Notes: generated by a model from the sequence alone, not told the origin. A DNA stretch of 64,000 nt from Bacillota bacterium (GCA_023400055.1 JAEXFN010000028.1:62001-126000), one strand, 5' to 3'. Numbered from the stretch's first letter, positions 1-8,619 are shown. Numbers and translations: made by a program.

Positions 1-113
1 TCATCTCAAAATATATGGATATTGACGAACAGACCATGGAAGTTAACTTAACCTCCTCCGAACGCTCGGCTTCCTTAGTTGCAAATATCCCGGTGAAACG
101 CATACGAAGATAA
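1..113 (+). CDS. minE: Cell division topological specificity factor MinE, C-terminal end (partial)
   Basis: The window opens inside this gene; the frame begins at base 3 and stops at 111-113. The 36 visible residues contain ISKYMDID, then VNLTSSERSASLVANIP and a basic end, which matches the C-terminal topological-specificity region of MinE. MinE drives pole-to-pole oscillation of the MinCD septum inhibitor at the membrane. The next gene is rodA, the usual minC-minD-minE-rodA order in Bacillota, which supports the call. The N-terminal MinD-binding part lies outside the window. Confidence 0.85.
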   Translation, partial: ISKYMDIDEQTMEVNLTSSERSASLVANIPVKRIRR

Positions 114-116
114 CAG

Positions 117-137
117 ACGGCTCTCCGGAGCCGTTTT
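117..137 (+). terminator. Short hairpin after minE
   Basis: ACGGCTC and GAGCCGT pair around a TCCG loop and are followed by TTTT. It sits four bases after the minE stop, so it probably ends or attenuates the min transcript before rodA. Confidence 0.6.
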
Positions 138-216
138 AAACTATTGTAGGGACTTTTTTCTGGTAGACTCGCGGCAACGAACGGGATATAATATTGAAGG
201 ATGAGGAGGGGCAGCG

Positions 217-1338
217 ATGGACCGTCGGCTTTTGAAAAACATGGATTTCACGTTACTGGCGGTAGTTGCCATCCTAATCTTCATCGGTTTGTTAATGGTC
301 TTCAGCGCGACTCACGCCAAGGTCGCTCTGACGCACGGCGATTCTTTGGCCTTCGTAAAAAAACAATTGATTGCGGTGGTCATCGGCGTTTTATTTATGG
401 TAGGGATGTTGTTTTTTGATTACCGTATTTCAGACCGGATGTTACAATTCCTCTATGGGTTAAATATTGTGATGCTGATTCTGGTGCTCGTTTTCGGGAG
501 CACGCGGAATGGCGCCCAGAGCTGGTTGTTTGGCGTCCAGCCGTCAGAGTTTTCCAAGGTGATCATGATCGTAACCTTCGGAAAATACTTGGCCGAGAAG
601 GAGACGCTGACCTCTTTCTATAGCTTTATCGGACCGTTTTGTTTTGTCGGGGTTCCGCTGTTGTTAATCTTGCTCCAGCCCGACCTGGGAACCGCTTTGG
701 TTTTTATCTTTTTCATGTTTACCATGATGTATACCGCCGGGGCGCCCGGCTGGAAGTTGTTACTGTTGATCGGCATTGGCATCGCCGGGGTCGTGCTGAT
801 TTTTGCCGCCCATCAATTCTTGAAGACCCCCTTGCCATTCAAGGAATATCAGATCGCCCGGTTGACCAGTTTCATCGATCCGGAGCGGGATCCGCAGGGG
901 AGCGGCTGGAATGTTCGTCAGGCGGTCATCGCCGTCGGTTCCGGCCAGTTTTTCGGCAAGGGATTGTTCCGGGGGACGCAAGGGAGATTGGGGTATCTGC
1001 CGGAAAACCATACCGATTTCATCTTTGCCGTGCTCTGTGAAGAGCTCGGCTTTATCGGCGGTTTTGGGGTGCTTTTCCTCTTTTTCTCACTGATCTGGCG
1101 CGGCATCCGCGTCGGGTATCAGGCGCGGGATAAAACCGGCACGATTATCGCGGTCGGTTTGGTTTCGATGTTTTTATTCCATATTTTGGAGAATATCGGG
1201 ATGAACATCGGAATTATGCCGATCACCGGCATTCCTTTGCCGTTTATCAGTTCCGGGGGAAGTTCCATGATCGCCAATCTGGCGGCCATCGGGATGTTGA
1301 CCAATATTTGGGCACGGCGTCAGAAAATTATGTTTTAG
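217..1338 (+). CDS. rodA: Rod shape-determining protein RodA (SEDS peptidoglycan polymerase)
   Basis: This 373-residue polytopic membrane protein belongs to the SEDS family (FtsW/RodA/SpoVE), which polymerises lipid II glycan strands during cell elongation together with a class B PBP. It shows about ten hydrophobic segments, the QPSEFSK motif near residue 108, the long loop with DPERDPQGSGWNVRQA and GxGLFRGTQGRLGYLPENHTDF (around residues 220-265), and the C-terminal PLPFISSGGSSM signature. The start follows a strong GAGGAGGGG ribosome site. It lies directly after minE. RodA is preferred over FtsW because of this neighbourhood and the length. Confidence 0.93.
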   Translation: MDRRLLKNMDFTLLAVVAILIFIGLLMVFSATHAKVALTHGDSLAFVKKQLIAVVIGVLFMVGMLFFDYRISDRMLQFLYGLNIVMLILVLVFGSTRNGAQSWLFGVQPSEFSKVIMIVTFGKYLAEKETLTSFYSFIGPFCFVGVPLLLILLQPDLGTALVFIFFMFTMMYTAGAPGWKLLLLIGIGIAGVVLIFAAHQFLKTPLPFKEYQIARLTSFIDPERDPQGSGWNVRQAVIAVGSGQFFGKGLFRGTQGRLGYLPENHTDFIFAVLCEELGFIGGFGVLFLFFSLIWRGIRVGYQARDKTGTIIAVGLVSMFLFHILENIGMNIGIMPITGIPLPFISSGGSSMIANLAAIGMLTNIWARRQKIMF

Positions 1339-1345
1339 TTCGGTG

Positions 1346-1377
1346 ACATCTGTTATTTTTATAACAGATGTTTTTTG
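1346..1377 (+). terminator. Intrinsic terminator after rodA
   Basis: An 11-bp perfect stem (ACATCTGTTAT with ATAACAGATGT), a TTTT loop and a following TTTTTT run form a textbook rho-independent terminator eight bases after the rodA stop. Confidence 0.9.
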
Positions 1378-1415
1378 TTTCATCTTTCTTTAAATTTGCG
1401 ACATGAGGTGAAGCC

Positions 1416-1862
1416 ATGAATTCAGAGCTGGTTGAATACCGGGCGGGCGGCATCGTGGTTCGTTTGGAGGCGGGAAATATTGAATACTTGCTGGTTACCA
1501 GCAATTCCTTCCGGAGCCGTTGGATCGTTCCCGCCGGTCATGTCGAAACGGGAGAATCTCCGGCCGCGGCCGCAGTCCGCGAAGTGATGGAGGAAGCCGG
1601 AGTAGCAGCCATGGTAGTCGAAGACCTGGGGAGTATTCAGTATTTATGGAACCGGCAGCAACAAATGGTGCGCATCGACACGCGTCTTTTCCTGATGAAG
1701 TATCTTCATACTCAAGTTAGCGAGCCCGAGGGAAGGCGAGTCCGGTTTTTCACCATCGATCAGCTTCAGAAGTTGGAAATGTGGGAAGAAACGAGCGATT
1801 TTTTACAGCGGGCTCACCGACAAATTGACCAATTAAAATTCAAGTTCGTTAATCCGGAATGA
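1416..1862 (+). CDS. Nudix hydrolase
   Basis: This 148-residue cytosolic protein carries a complete Nudix box at about residues 44-66: GHVETGE, then REVMEEAGV, matching GX5EX7REUXEEXGU. These residues bind the divalent metal used to cleave nucleoside diphosphates linked to another group. The strand pattern before the box (RAGGIVVRLE, YLLVTS) fits the fold. The substrate cannot be told from sequence; the size and simple domain content resemble Ap4A-type or housekeeping Nudix enzymes. The start follows GAGGTGAAGCC. It is a separate unit after the rodA terminator and may be co-transcribed with the PAP2 gene 48 bases downstream. Confidence 0.85.
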   Translation: MNSELVEYRAGGIVVRLEAGNIEYLLVTSNSFRSRWIVPAGHVETGESPAAAAVREVMEEAGVAAMVVEDLGSIQYLWNRQQQMVRIDTRLFLMKYLHTQVSEPEGRRVRFFTIDQLQKLEMWEETSDFLQRAHRQIDQLKFKFVNPE

Positions 1863-1910
1863 GAACCGCCATGCGCTTACTGGATTTATAGGCAATCATA
1901 GGAAGGGACG

Positions 1911-2459
1911 ATGAGTATCGAAAATAGATTTAAAAAAGAACTGCAAAGACTCGATGAAAAACTTTTCTACCTGATCAACCGTTGCCTAAAGAATCCGTTT
2001 TTGGATTGGCTGATGCCGGTCATTACCAACGAACACAATTACCGCGTCCTTTTTCTGCCGGCCTTTATCCTGTTATTGATTTTCGGCACGAGAATCGTCC
2101 GGGTAGCGACCTTACTGTCGGTGCTGGCGATTGCATTGACCGATCAGACCTGCAATCAGATCAAGCGTCGTGTCAGGCGCAAACGTCCTTGTCTAATTCT
2201 GCCCGATGTGAATAAACTCGTGAATGTCGGTCCACTATCATTCCCGTCCAATCACTCGGCCAATAATTGCGCAACTGCCGTGGTGGTTTCCTGCTTTTCT
2301 ATCCAGCTGGGTATGATTTTTTGGGGTTTGACTTTGCTGATCGGACTTTCCCGGGTTTATTGCGGCGTACATTATCCCTTGGATGTACTGGTTGGCTTGC
2401 TGATCGGAGCCTTGATTGCGTTAGGAGTGTGCCTGGCCTATTTTAGGTTAATCTTATAG
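1911..2459 (+). CDS. PAP2 family phosphatase (membrane lipid phosphatase)
   Basis: The 182-residue membrane protein has the three PAP2 phosphatase motifs: KRRVRRKRPC (KX6RP) near residue 85, FPSNHSAN (PSGH-like, with N for G) near 111, and SRVYCGVHYPLD (SRX5HX3D) near 146. The two His act as nucleophile and acid/base. Hydrophobic helices surround the motifs, so the active site should face outward. Such enzymes dephosphorylate undecaprenyl pyrophosphate or phosphatidic acid; which one is not determined here. The start has GGAAGGGACG before it. The neighbour on the opposite strand also acts on lipid-linked sugars, which fits a role in lipid carrier recycling. Confidence 0.85.
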   Translation: MSIENRFKKELQRLDEKLFYLINRCLKNPFLDWLMPVITNEHNYRVLFLPAFILLLIFGTRIVRVATLLSVLAIALTDQTCNQIKRRVRRKRPCLILPDVNKLVNVGPLSFPSNHSANNCATAVVVSCFSIQLGMIFWGLTLLIGLSRVYCGVHYPLDVLVGLLIGALIALGVCLAYFRLIL

Positions 2460-2485
2460 TTCAATTGAACGGTTGTACTTGGACC

Positions 2486-4036
2486 TTATTGGGCGGGGTA
2501 GGTTCCAGGATAACCGAGTGGCTTATTGACGGCCATTTGGTAGAGTGCGGAAGCATTTAATTTCTCAAATCGGTAAATGTTAAAGCTCCGGACCGGATTG
2601 CCGAAACGGGAAAAGGCCATTTTTTCCACCAGGGTAATCGCTTGAAAATACTGACTGGCCGTCGGAGGAAGGGCGCCTGATAAAACCAACAGGCCGCCTT
2701 GCCCGTCATAGGCCCCGATTTGCGCCGCCGTAATATAATCGTATTGGCAGCGGTGAGCTTCGCGGGTCGTAAATACCGTCACCGGCTTTGAAACATAGAA
2801 TTGAAGTTCGGCGGCAGTCTGATAAGAATCGCCGAAAAGCGGCACCGCTTTGGCAGTTCCAAAATTTTCGACGATAATTTTGTCGACCTGCGCGGCGAGC
2901 GGTTGATAGCCGAAGGTCGAATTGGTAAGAATCAGCTTCGAAGGCAAATCGATATGAAGCCGGGAAACCGCGATGTCCGGATAACGCACCAAGGTTAACA
3001 ACAAAATGCTGACGATGAAAGAGATCCCCAGTACAGTCCGGATAAAGAATCGTCCGATTTTCCCCGCGCCTTCCAGTGCGCGCTGCAGTTGAGCAGCCAA
3101 AAAGATAATGGCCGGTAAATATCCAATCGCGGGCCAGTTGGGCAAGGCCGGGTAGGTAAGACTGGTAAAGCCGAAGAACAGGAAGACCGGCATGAAACAG
3201 TACATTAAAAAAAGGTCAGCCGATTTGCGGTCGTGCCATTGGAACGTCCTTTTTATCGCGTAATAAATCAGAACGATAAAAAGCAGCGAAAAGACTAAAA
3301 CTTGACCCCCTAAGAATTCCCCGAGATGAACCATTTTGAAGGTATGATGGATCCCGTGCTGCGCCTGATAGGCAAAGGAAGCCCATTGATGCGTCCAATT
3401 CCAGTACAGCACCGGGGTAAACATCAATAAACTGATTAAGGCCGCCAAGTAAGGCTCTTTCCGGTGCAACCAGCGTCTTTTGGTCGAACGGAGCAGCAGC
3501 ATGAGTAGGATCGAACCGAGCAGCAAAATAGCTTGAAATTTAGCGAGAAGCGCTAATCCCAGAAAGAAGCCTGCGCCATACCACGCGTTTTTCCGTTCTT
3601 CTTCGATCGCCCGGTAGAGATAATAAAGAACAATGCTTGCGAAAAAGATTAGGGGAATATCCGGCGTCATAATATGGCTTCCGCTGGCCAGTAAAGGCAC
3701 AAACAGCGCAATCAATAGGGCTAAGTAAGCTACGGAGCGTTTACGATAGATTTTTAACGCGAAGAAAAAGCTAAAACCGATGACCCAAATCCATCCCAGA
3801 AAGGCAGGGAATCGCACCCAAAATTCAGAGTTCCCGCCGATATTGGTAAAAAATCGAATTACATAGGCGATTAGCGGTGAGTTGTCAAAATAGCCCCAGG
3901 CTAACTTGCGTGACCAAACCCAGTAATACGCTTCATCGGGATGGAGCCTGTTTACTGCGAGATAACTCAAATTAGCCAATCCGACGATGATTGCCGTCAA
4001 AGTGGCGGGAATTGCCAACGATTTTTCTCTCGTCAT
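2486..4036 (-). CDS. GT39/ArnT-like membrane glycosyltransferase
   Basis: This 516-residue protein begins with a membrane helix followed by an extracytoplasmic loop with HPDEAYYWVWSRKLAWGYFDNSPL, the acidic DE loop typical of PMT/ArnT-type (GT39/GT83) enzymes that use polyprenyl-phosphate sugars as donors. About ten to twelve further membrane segments follow and then a soluble C-terminal domain (from roughly residue 370) containing FGDSYQTAAELQFYVSKP. The role is probably transfer of a sugar from a lipid carrier to an envelope polymer or protein outside the membrane. It is convergent with the PAP2 gene. The start follows GAGAGGCAATCA. Confidence 0.8.
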   Translation of the reverse strand: MTREKSLAIPATLTAIIVGLANLSYLAVNRLHPDEAYYWVWSRKLAWGYFDNSPLIAYVIRFFTNIGGNSEFWVRFPAFLGWIWVIGFSFFFALKIYRKRSVAYLALLIALFVPLLASGSHIMTPDIPLIFFASIVLYYLYRAIEEERKNAWYGAGFFLGLALLAKFQAILLLGSILLMLLLRSTKRRWLHRKEPYLAALISLLMFTPVLYWNWTHQWASFAYQAQHGIHHTFKMVHLGEFLGGQVLVFSLLFIVLIYYAIKRTFQWHDRKSADLFLMYCFMPVFLFFGFTSLTYPALPNWPAIGYLPAIIFLAAQLQRALEGAGKIGRFFIRTVLGISFIVSILLLTLVRYPDIAVSRLHIDLPSKLILTNSTFGYQPLAAQVDKIIVENFGTAKAVPLFGDSYQTAAELQFYVSKPVTVFTTREAHRCQYDYITAAQIGAYDGQGGLLVLSGALPPTASQYFQAITLVEKMAFSRFGNPVRSFNIYRFEKLNASALYQMAVNKPLGYPGTYPAQ

Positions 4037-4370
4037 TGATTGCCTCTCTTACCTATACCTACCAATTGTATTTTATAATCATCCGGATTTTTTTTCAATT
4101 CTTTTATGCAATGGACGATGGGTCGATATCCACGGAAATGATGCTATTCCAAATAAATCTATCGGGTAATTAAGCTAATTGATCTGATAAGATTCCGCCA
4201 TATGTCTGATGGGGAACAGGATAAATTAAGAGGCTGACCTTAAGTCAACCTCTTGTTGCAATCCGTGATAAAGTTTTTGATGGCCTGCTTTTTAACGCAG
4301 TAACTGAATAAAAGCGGTTTATGTCGAGAAAGATTATACATTCGTCCGCAAATGTTTATCGAAATCGGTT
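4037..4370. other. Intergenic region with an imperfect hairpin
   Basis: AT-rich DNA upstream of the GT39 gene. At 4228-4254 AAGAGG-c-TGAC pairs with GTCA-a-CCTCTT around CTTAA; no long T-run follows on either strand. No other feature was recognised here. Confidence 0.4.
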
Positions 4371-4478
4371 TCATTTGATCTTTTTGAATTTAGTTCCTCC
4401 GGGATAAAAAAATATCTCATAACCGAGGGGTTTCTTCTCTCCCCATTGCGCGAATAACTCCAGAAACCTCTTTAGCAT
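4371..4478 (-). CDS. Small hypothetical protein, 35 residues
   Basis: A short frame reading MLKRFLELFAQWGEKK, then a PLGYEIFFYPGG segment and a TKFKKIK tail. It is preceded at good distance by AAGGGGGAG, a strong ribosome-binding site, which is the main reason to believe it. The N-terminal half is amphipathic and the ends are basic, like many small membrane-associated or regulatory peptides. It has its own intergenic space between the phosphoesterase and the GT39 gene, all on the minus strand. I do not recognise the family. Confidence 0.5.
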   Translation of the reverse strand: MLKRFLELFAQWGEKKPLGYEIFFYPGGTKFKKIK

Positions 4479-4686
4479 GGATACTCCCCCTTTCTTACTT
4501 TACTTATCGGCTTCTTATGCCAATCGCTTGAGTCATAAAAAGGGCTTATATCGGCTATAACAGCTGGTTAGAGACTATTTCATTTCAATTTCATGTTTAA
4601 CCTTCATTTTTCGACAATATCCATCTTCATCTTTGATCGCATGACTGATTCAAATTGAGACCGGCCAATCAATTATCGGGGTGGTT

Positions 4687-5238
4687 TCATTCGATGGGGG
4701 TATTCATCAAAAGCGTTCCGCGTTGAATATCGAAAATCTGGATCTCGCGATCCCGAATCATGGCCACCGTCGGAATCCTTGGCTCGTTTTTTGGTAATGC
4801 CGGACTGCCCGGATTCAAGGTGATCACCGCTCCAAACCTTTGGATTCCCGGGAGATGGGTATGGCCGGAAACCACAATCTGATAGTTCCTGGCAATCTTG
4901 GCCGGAAGGGAATCGGGCGCAAAGAGATGGCCATGATGAAATAAGATTTTAAAATCCGGTGTTACCAGGTGTACGTATGGCGACTCCAGTGGATAATCCA
5001 ATAACAGCTGATCAATCTCCGCATCACAATTGCCCTTGGCGAAGAGTAGCGGGGTGGAAACGGCATTCAATTCTTCGGCCAATTCCCGCGGTTGATATCC
5101 GTCGGGCAACGGATTGCGGGGACCGTGATAAAGGACATCGCCGCAATGGACGATAAGATCGGCGTCCTTAATAAACGCGTAGGCGTTACGCCAGGCGGTT
5201 AAAGAACCGTGGGTATCACTGATAATACCGATTTTCAT
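4687..5238 (-). CDS. yfcE: YfcE/MJ0936-type metallophosphoesterase
   Basis: The 183-residue cytosolic protein starts MKIGIISDTHGS (DxH metal site), then IVHCGDVLYHG (GD), FAKGNCD (GNCD), FHHGH and VSGHTH, the complete calcineurin-like phosphoesterase motif set around two metals. Length and motif spacing match the YfcE/MJ0936 phosphodiesterase family, which hydrolyses artificial phosphodiesters and whose physiological substrate is uncertain. The start follows GGAGGGATTAGCAC. It stands alone on the minus strand. Confidence 0.87.
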   Translation of the reverse strand: MKIGIISDTHGSLTAWRNAYAFIKDADLIVHCGDVLYHGPRNPLPDGYQPRELAEELNAVSTPLLFAKGNCDAEIDQLLLDYPLESPYVHLVTPDFKILFHHGHLFAPDSLPAKIARNYQIVVSGHTHLPGIQRFGAVITLNPGSPALPKNEPRIPTVAMIRDREIQIFDIQRGTLLMNTPIE

Positions 5239-5640
5239 GTGCTAATCCCTCCATAATATGGACTCAATGCTCGTCGATTTAAGAATCGAAAATTATTTCG
5301 TCATTATATCGTTTAAATTGCCAAGCCATTATTTTTAAAGGTCGGCTTAACCCCTTCAAATCGGAAAAATCGCCTTGCAAAAGTTTTAAAACGATTTCAT
5401 CTCCCGCCTTTCTGCGCTTCAGTGAACACTTAGCCTTCAGATGGGGTTATCACAACGTTTTTCAATGTTGGCTAATATTCTTTAATTTTATTATTGAGCA
5501 TCGCTAGCGATCAAGTCTTCAGTTTATTTTTAACAAAAGAGTAGCCTTAAATGTGGCCACCGGAGGATAATCGGTGTAAATTGGCGTGACCAGGGCAGTG
5601 CTGAAAGAATATATTATTGCAGCAAGAGATTAGCAGTTAG
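5239..5640. other. Divergent intergenic region, no feature recognised
   Basis: About 400 bases between two divergent genes must hold both promoters. I see AT-rich stretches but no convincing operator, RNA element or small frame. Confidence 0.4.
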
Positions 5641-5651
5641 GGGTGATGAAT

Positions 5652-6545
5652 ATGACTGAGAATTCAGGGTTGGCCAGTTTTTTTCAGGCATTATGGCAAT
5701 GGCTCGTCGCCTGGTTTAAAAAACTCTTCGCCGGCTCGGCGGGAGATGGGCAATATAATAATCCGGCCATCGACGCGCAACTCGCCGAAGTTTCCAAGGG
5801 AGTGACCGGCGATGCGACGGTGATTTTGGGCCAAAGTTATCTGTGCTTATTGAAATTCCCCATCGGCAATTATGGCCCGAACCAAAATGGCGTGGATGGA
5901 ATCGCCGGTCCGGCACTGCAAGCCGCGGTTAAACTCTTTCAAACCATGGACGGAATCCAGAGCAGCGGTGAGTTGGATGCCGCGACGATGGCCCGGTTGA
6001 AAACGATCGTTTATTCCGAGCAGACCATTAAAGAATTGGCGAAAAACGCCGAAGCAAAGACGATCAATATCACCATATCCACGAGCGCCACGAAAGCCGA
6101 ATTCGTGAATGCCGTTTACTATTATGCGCTGCTGGATGAAGAAGATACGGAAGTTCCGGCCAGCGTGACAGTGGTTCAGGCGGTTTTGGAATCCGGATAC
6201 GGCCAATCCGTTCCGGTGGACCGGGCGACCGGCAGGTATAGCTACAATTTATTCGGAATCAAAGGAACCGGACCGGCAGGCACGGTTCAGGATTACAGCT
6301 GGGAAGAAAATTCGGCCACCGGAAAATGGGAAAAAGTGTTGGCGCAGTTTAAGGCTTATGCCTCTTTCGCCGACTCCATCAAAGACCATAGCCAATTTTT
6401 ACTGGAAAATAAACGCTATGCTCCGGCGTTTAAAACTAAAACCGCTCAGGAATTTGCCAAAGCCATTGCCGAGGCGGGTTACGCCACGGACTCGAATTAC
6501 GCCGCCAAATTAATCGCGTTGATGGCAGAATGGGGTTTGGACTGA
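5652..6545 (+). CDS. Glucosaminidase-domain wall hydrolase with peptidoglycan-binding domain
   Basis: About 297 residues. An amphipathic, Trp-rich N-terminus (ALWQWLVAWFKKLF) is followed by a peptidoglycan-binding-like repeat (about residues 40-120: NQNGVDGIAGPALQAAVKLFQ, then GELDAATMARL). Next comes a glucosaminidase domain (about 140-297) with VTVVQAVLESGYGQS holding the catalytic Glu, then YNLFGIKG, FKAYASFADSIKDHSQFL and KRYAPAF, as in FlgJ/LytG-like enzymes. It should cleave N-acetylglucosaminyl bonds in cell wall glycan. No classical signal peptide is seen, which is odd; export might be non-canonical or the Trp-rich helix may serve. Of the clustered GTG/ATG codons at 5643-5652 the last fits the AGGGGTG site best. 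Confidence 0.8.
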   Translation: MTENSGLASFFQALWQWLVAWFKKLFAGSAGDGQYNNPAIDAQLAEVSKGVTGDATVILGQSYLCLLKFPIGNYGPNQNGVDGIAGPALQAAVKLFQTMDGIQSSGELDAATMARLKTIVYSEQTIKELAKNAEAKTINITISTSATKAEFVNAVYYYALLDEEDTEVPASVTVVQAVLESGYGQSVPVDRATGRYSYNLFGIKGTGPAGTVQDYSWEENSATGKWEKVLAQFKAYASFADSIKDHSQFLLENKRYAPAFKTKTAQEFAKAIAEAGYATDSNYAAKLIALMAEWGLD

Positions 6546-6618
6546 TTTTTTGCGCGGGTTTTTAAAAGGACGTATATCCACCTTGGAATGCGCGGATAAT
6601 AGAGACGGAGGTGGAAGA

Positions 6619-6810
6619 ATGAACCGTATTAAATGTAGTGTCAGCAGCTGTAAGTACAATGATGATGGGAATGTATGTCAGGCGGATGAAATTAAGGTAC
6701 AGAACAACTTGGGCTCAAGCACTGATATGGAAATCGGTGCCTTAGGTTCCCAATCAGAAGCCCGGACTTCCATTGAAACCTGCTGCGAAACCTTTGCTCC
6801 AAAGAAATAA
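6619..6810 (+). CDS. DUF1540 domain protein
   Basis: This small 63-residue protein begins MNRIKCSVSSCKYN and contains Cys at CKYNDDGNVCQADEI and CCETF, the spaced-Cys arrangement of DUF1540, probably a small metal-binding fold. The start at 6619 is chosen because GGAGGTGG precedes it; a longer in-frame start at 6550 has no ribosome site. Function is unknown; in Bacillota such proteins are common and often linked to sporulation or stress. It follows the glucosaminidase gene by 73 bases and may share its transcript. Confidence 0.8.
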   Translation: MNRIKCSVSSCKYNDDGNVCQADEIKVQNNLGSSTDMEIGALGSQSEARTSIETCCETFAPKK

Positions 6811-6883
6811 ATAACAGTCAACCACGGGAATCAGCCTGTAGTTTGGCAGGTGTGGCGCGCTGGCGCGCTTTTAGACTGAGTTA

Positions 6884-6942
6884 AAAATACTTGGGTCGGA
6901 TCGGCTTCACAACGTGAAAGCGACCGGCACAAGTATTTTTTT
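6884..6942 (+). terminator. Long branched-looking terminator hairpin
   Basis: AAATACTTG pairs with CAAGTATTT; inside it GGTCG pairs with CGACC and GCTTCAC with GTGAAAGC. A run of seven T follows. It ends the DUF1540 transcript. A GCGCGC repeat just upstream (6855-6868) adds a small GC hairpin. Confidence 0.75.
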
Positions 6943-7158
6943 ATAATTTACGATTATTTTTCGTTTTAAATTGAATGATTTCGGACAAGAATACGTTATA
7001 TATTACTAAGGATGGATGCCTTAACCTTCATAACCTTACGGCAAGCAACAGCGTGAATTTTTACCAGGGCTATGCTGCCGGGGGGTTAAAAAACTCTTAA
7101 TCAATTCATAATTTTTACCGACAATTAAGACAAACAATCGGAGCGAGGAGGGGTTTTT
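6943..7158 (+). promoter_or_regulatory. Structured leader of hpf (possible raiA-type RNA)
   Basis: A TATATT box lies at 6997-7002. Downstream TTAACC (7021) can pair with GGTTAA (7084), and inside it CGGCAAGCA (7039) with TGCTGCCG (7073), leaving a loop of about 25 bases. Conserved noncoding raiA-motif RNAs are known upstream of this gene family in Bacillota; I cannot confirm the consensus by eye, so only the base pairing is observed. Confidence 0.45.
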
Positions 7159-7686
7159 ATGTTAGTCAGTGTAAAGGGAAAGAATGTCGACGTTACTGAG
7201 GCACTGCGCGATTATGCCGAGAAAAAAGTCGCTAAGGTAAGCAAATTCTTTGAGAAAAGCCCGATTGGAGCCCAGGTTACCATGAGTACCGAGCGTGGTA
7301 AACATATTGTCGATATTACCGTTCAGGTCGACGGACTCTTGCTGCGCGGCGAAGAAAAAACCGGCGATATGTACGGTTCGATCGACGGCGCAGTGGAAAA
7401 GATCGAGCGGCAAGTCCATAAATTTAAGACGCGTATCAACCGGCGGTTGCGCGAGGAGAATCAGGTCGTCCTGACGCCGGTGACGGCGCAGGAAGAGGCT
7501 CCCGCTCCGGTGATCAAACGGACCAAGCGGTTTGCCATCAAACCGATGTCGGTCGAGGAAGCCGTCATGCAAATGGATCTGCTCGGACACGATTTTTATG
7601 TCTTTTCGAACAGTGATACGGAGGAGGTCAATGTGGTCTACCGGCGAAAGGACGGCAATTACGGTTTGATCGAGCCGGAGTTTTAA
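7159..7686 (+). CDS. hpf: Long-form ribosome hibernation promoting factor
   Basis: The 175-residue protein has an N-terminal S30AE/RaiA domain (about 1-100: VSVKGKNVDVTEALRDYAEKKV and the HIVDITVQVDG strand) and a C-terminal dimerisation domain (about 118-175: RFAIKPMSVEEAVMQMDLLGHDFYVF and NVVYRRKDGNYGLIEP). This is the long HPF that alone converts 70S ribosomes into inactive 100S dimers in stationary phase. The start follows GCGAGGAGGGG. It is a single-gene unit preceded by a structured leader. Confidence 0.95.
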   Translation: MLVSVKGKNVDVTEALRDYAEKKVAKVSKFFEKSPIGAQVTMSTERGKHIVDITVQVDGLLLRGEEKTGDMYGSIDGAVEKIERQVHKFKTRINRRLREENQVVLTPVTAQEEAPAPVIKRTKRFAIKPMSVEEAVMQMDLLGHDFYVFSNSDTEEVNVVYRRKDGNYGLIEPEF

Positions 7687-7756
7687 AAAGCGGGTCGAGG
7701 CGTTTTCGCTGTTTCTATCGGGAAAAATGGAGGGCTTGAGCGATTCAAGCCCTCGC

Positions 7757-8344
7757 TTAATCCCGGAGGCTTTCGATAGCATCGATGATTCGTTGGCTTA
7801 CTTCATTATAAAGCTCTTTTTTGTCGCGTTCCGGATCCATTTGAAACTGCAGCGGTGCTCCGATAAATACGCGGACCTTTCCGAAACGGTAAATATGATG
7901 GGTATTGGTGACCAGCATCGGCACGACCGGCGCGCCGCTTTTCAGGGCCAGCATTGCCGCGCCGGGTTGCGGTTTGAGCATATGGTCGGGATCGATTTTA
8001 TTGCGGTGACCCTCGATAAAGATGCCTATCACGTTTTGCTCCCGCAAGAGTTCCAGGGATTTGGAGATCGCTTCGCGGTCGCCGCGGCCCCGTTTCACCG
8101 GAACGACCCCCCAAGCCTTCAATAAGTAGTTAACCAGCGGGATCTTGAATAATTCTTCCTTGGCGATGAAACTGACGCGTCGGTTGGCGGCACTGCCGAC
8201 CACCAAAGGATCCCAATTGCTGATGTGGTTGGAGACGAGGAGGGCCGGGCCGGTTTTGGGAAGATGGCCGACTCCATGCACCTCCATCCGCGACAGCACC
8301 TTTAACAAATAGAAGAAAAAGCCTCTAAAGATGGTATAAAGCAC
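7757..8344 (-). CDS. plsC: 1-acyl-sn-glycerol-3-phosphate acyltransferase
   Basis: About 195 residues. Motif I NHISNWD (HX4D) lies near residue 40, motif II around KEELFKIPLVNYLLKAWGVVPVKRG, motif III FIEGHRN and motif IV around GAPVVPMLV, all typical of PlsC. The enzyme acylates lysophosphatidic acid to phosphatidic acid at the membrane. A longer frame runs to 8416, but no ribosome site precedes that ATG; AAAGGAG is placed eight bases before the GTG at 8344, and the resulting start (MLYTIFRGFFFYLLK) resembles known PlsC N-termini. It is convergent with hpf. Confidence 0.87.
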   Translation of the reverse strand: MLYTIFRGFFFYLLKVLSRMEVHGVGHLPKTGPALLVSNHISNWDPLVVGSAANRRVSFIAKEELFKIPLVNYLLKAWGVVPVKRGRGDREAISKSLELLREQNVIGIFIEGHRNKIDPDHMLKPQPGAAMLALKSGAPVVPMLVTNTHHIYRFGKVRVFIGAPLQFQMDPERDKKELYNEVSQRIIDAIESLRD

Positions 8345-8411
8345 GGCACTTACTCCTTTAGGCAAGGATGATCGATTTATCGAGCAAACTGAAAAATTTT
8401 GATCCAATTTC

Positions 8412-8435
8412 TCCATCCAGGAGGAGTTGGATGGA
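8412..8435 (-). promoter_or_regulatory. Perfect hairpin in the plsC leader
   Basis: TCCATCCA and TGGATGGA pair perfectly around an eight-base loop. In the minus-strand transcript the loop reads ACTCCTCC, complementary to the GGAGT of the plsC ribosome site about 60 bases downstream. A translational role is only inferred. Apart from this and the promoter at 8620 the stretch 8345-8686 shows nothing else. Confidence 0.35.
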
Positions 8436-8619
8436 AAACGTATTAGGAGTTTAGCTTAACTTATTTATCGGAAAAATATGTTAAACGGGCCAACCGCACG
8501 AGGCAAACTTTCATTCGGGTGCGGCAATATCGCGACAATTTCTATGGTATCATAAAACTGGCCAAAGTAAAATTAGTCGTTTCGTGAAATTTACGACAAT
8601 TTACACTTTCAGCCGGGAC

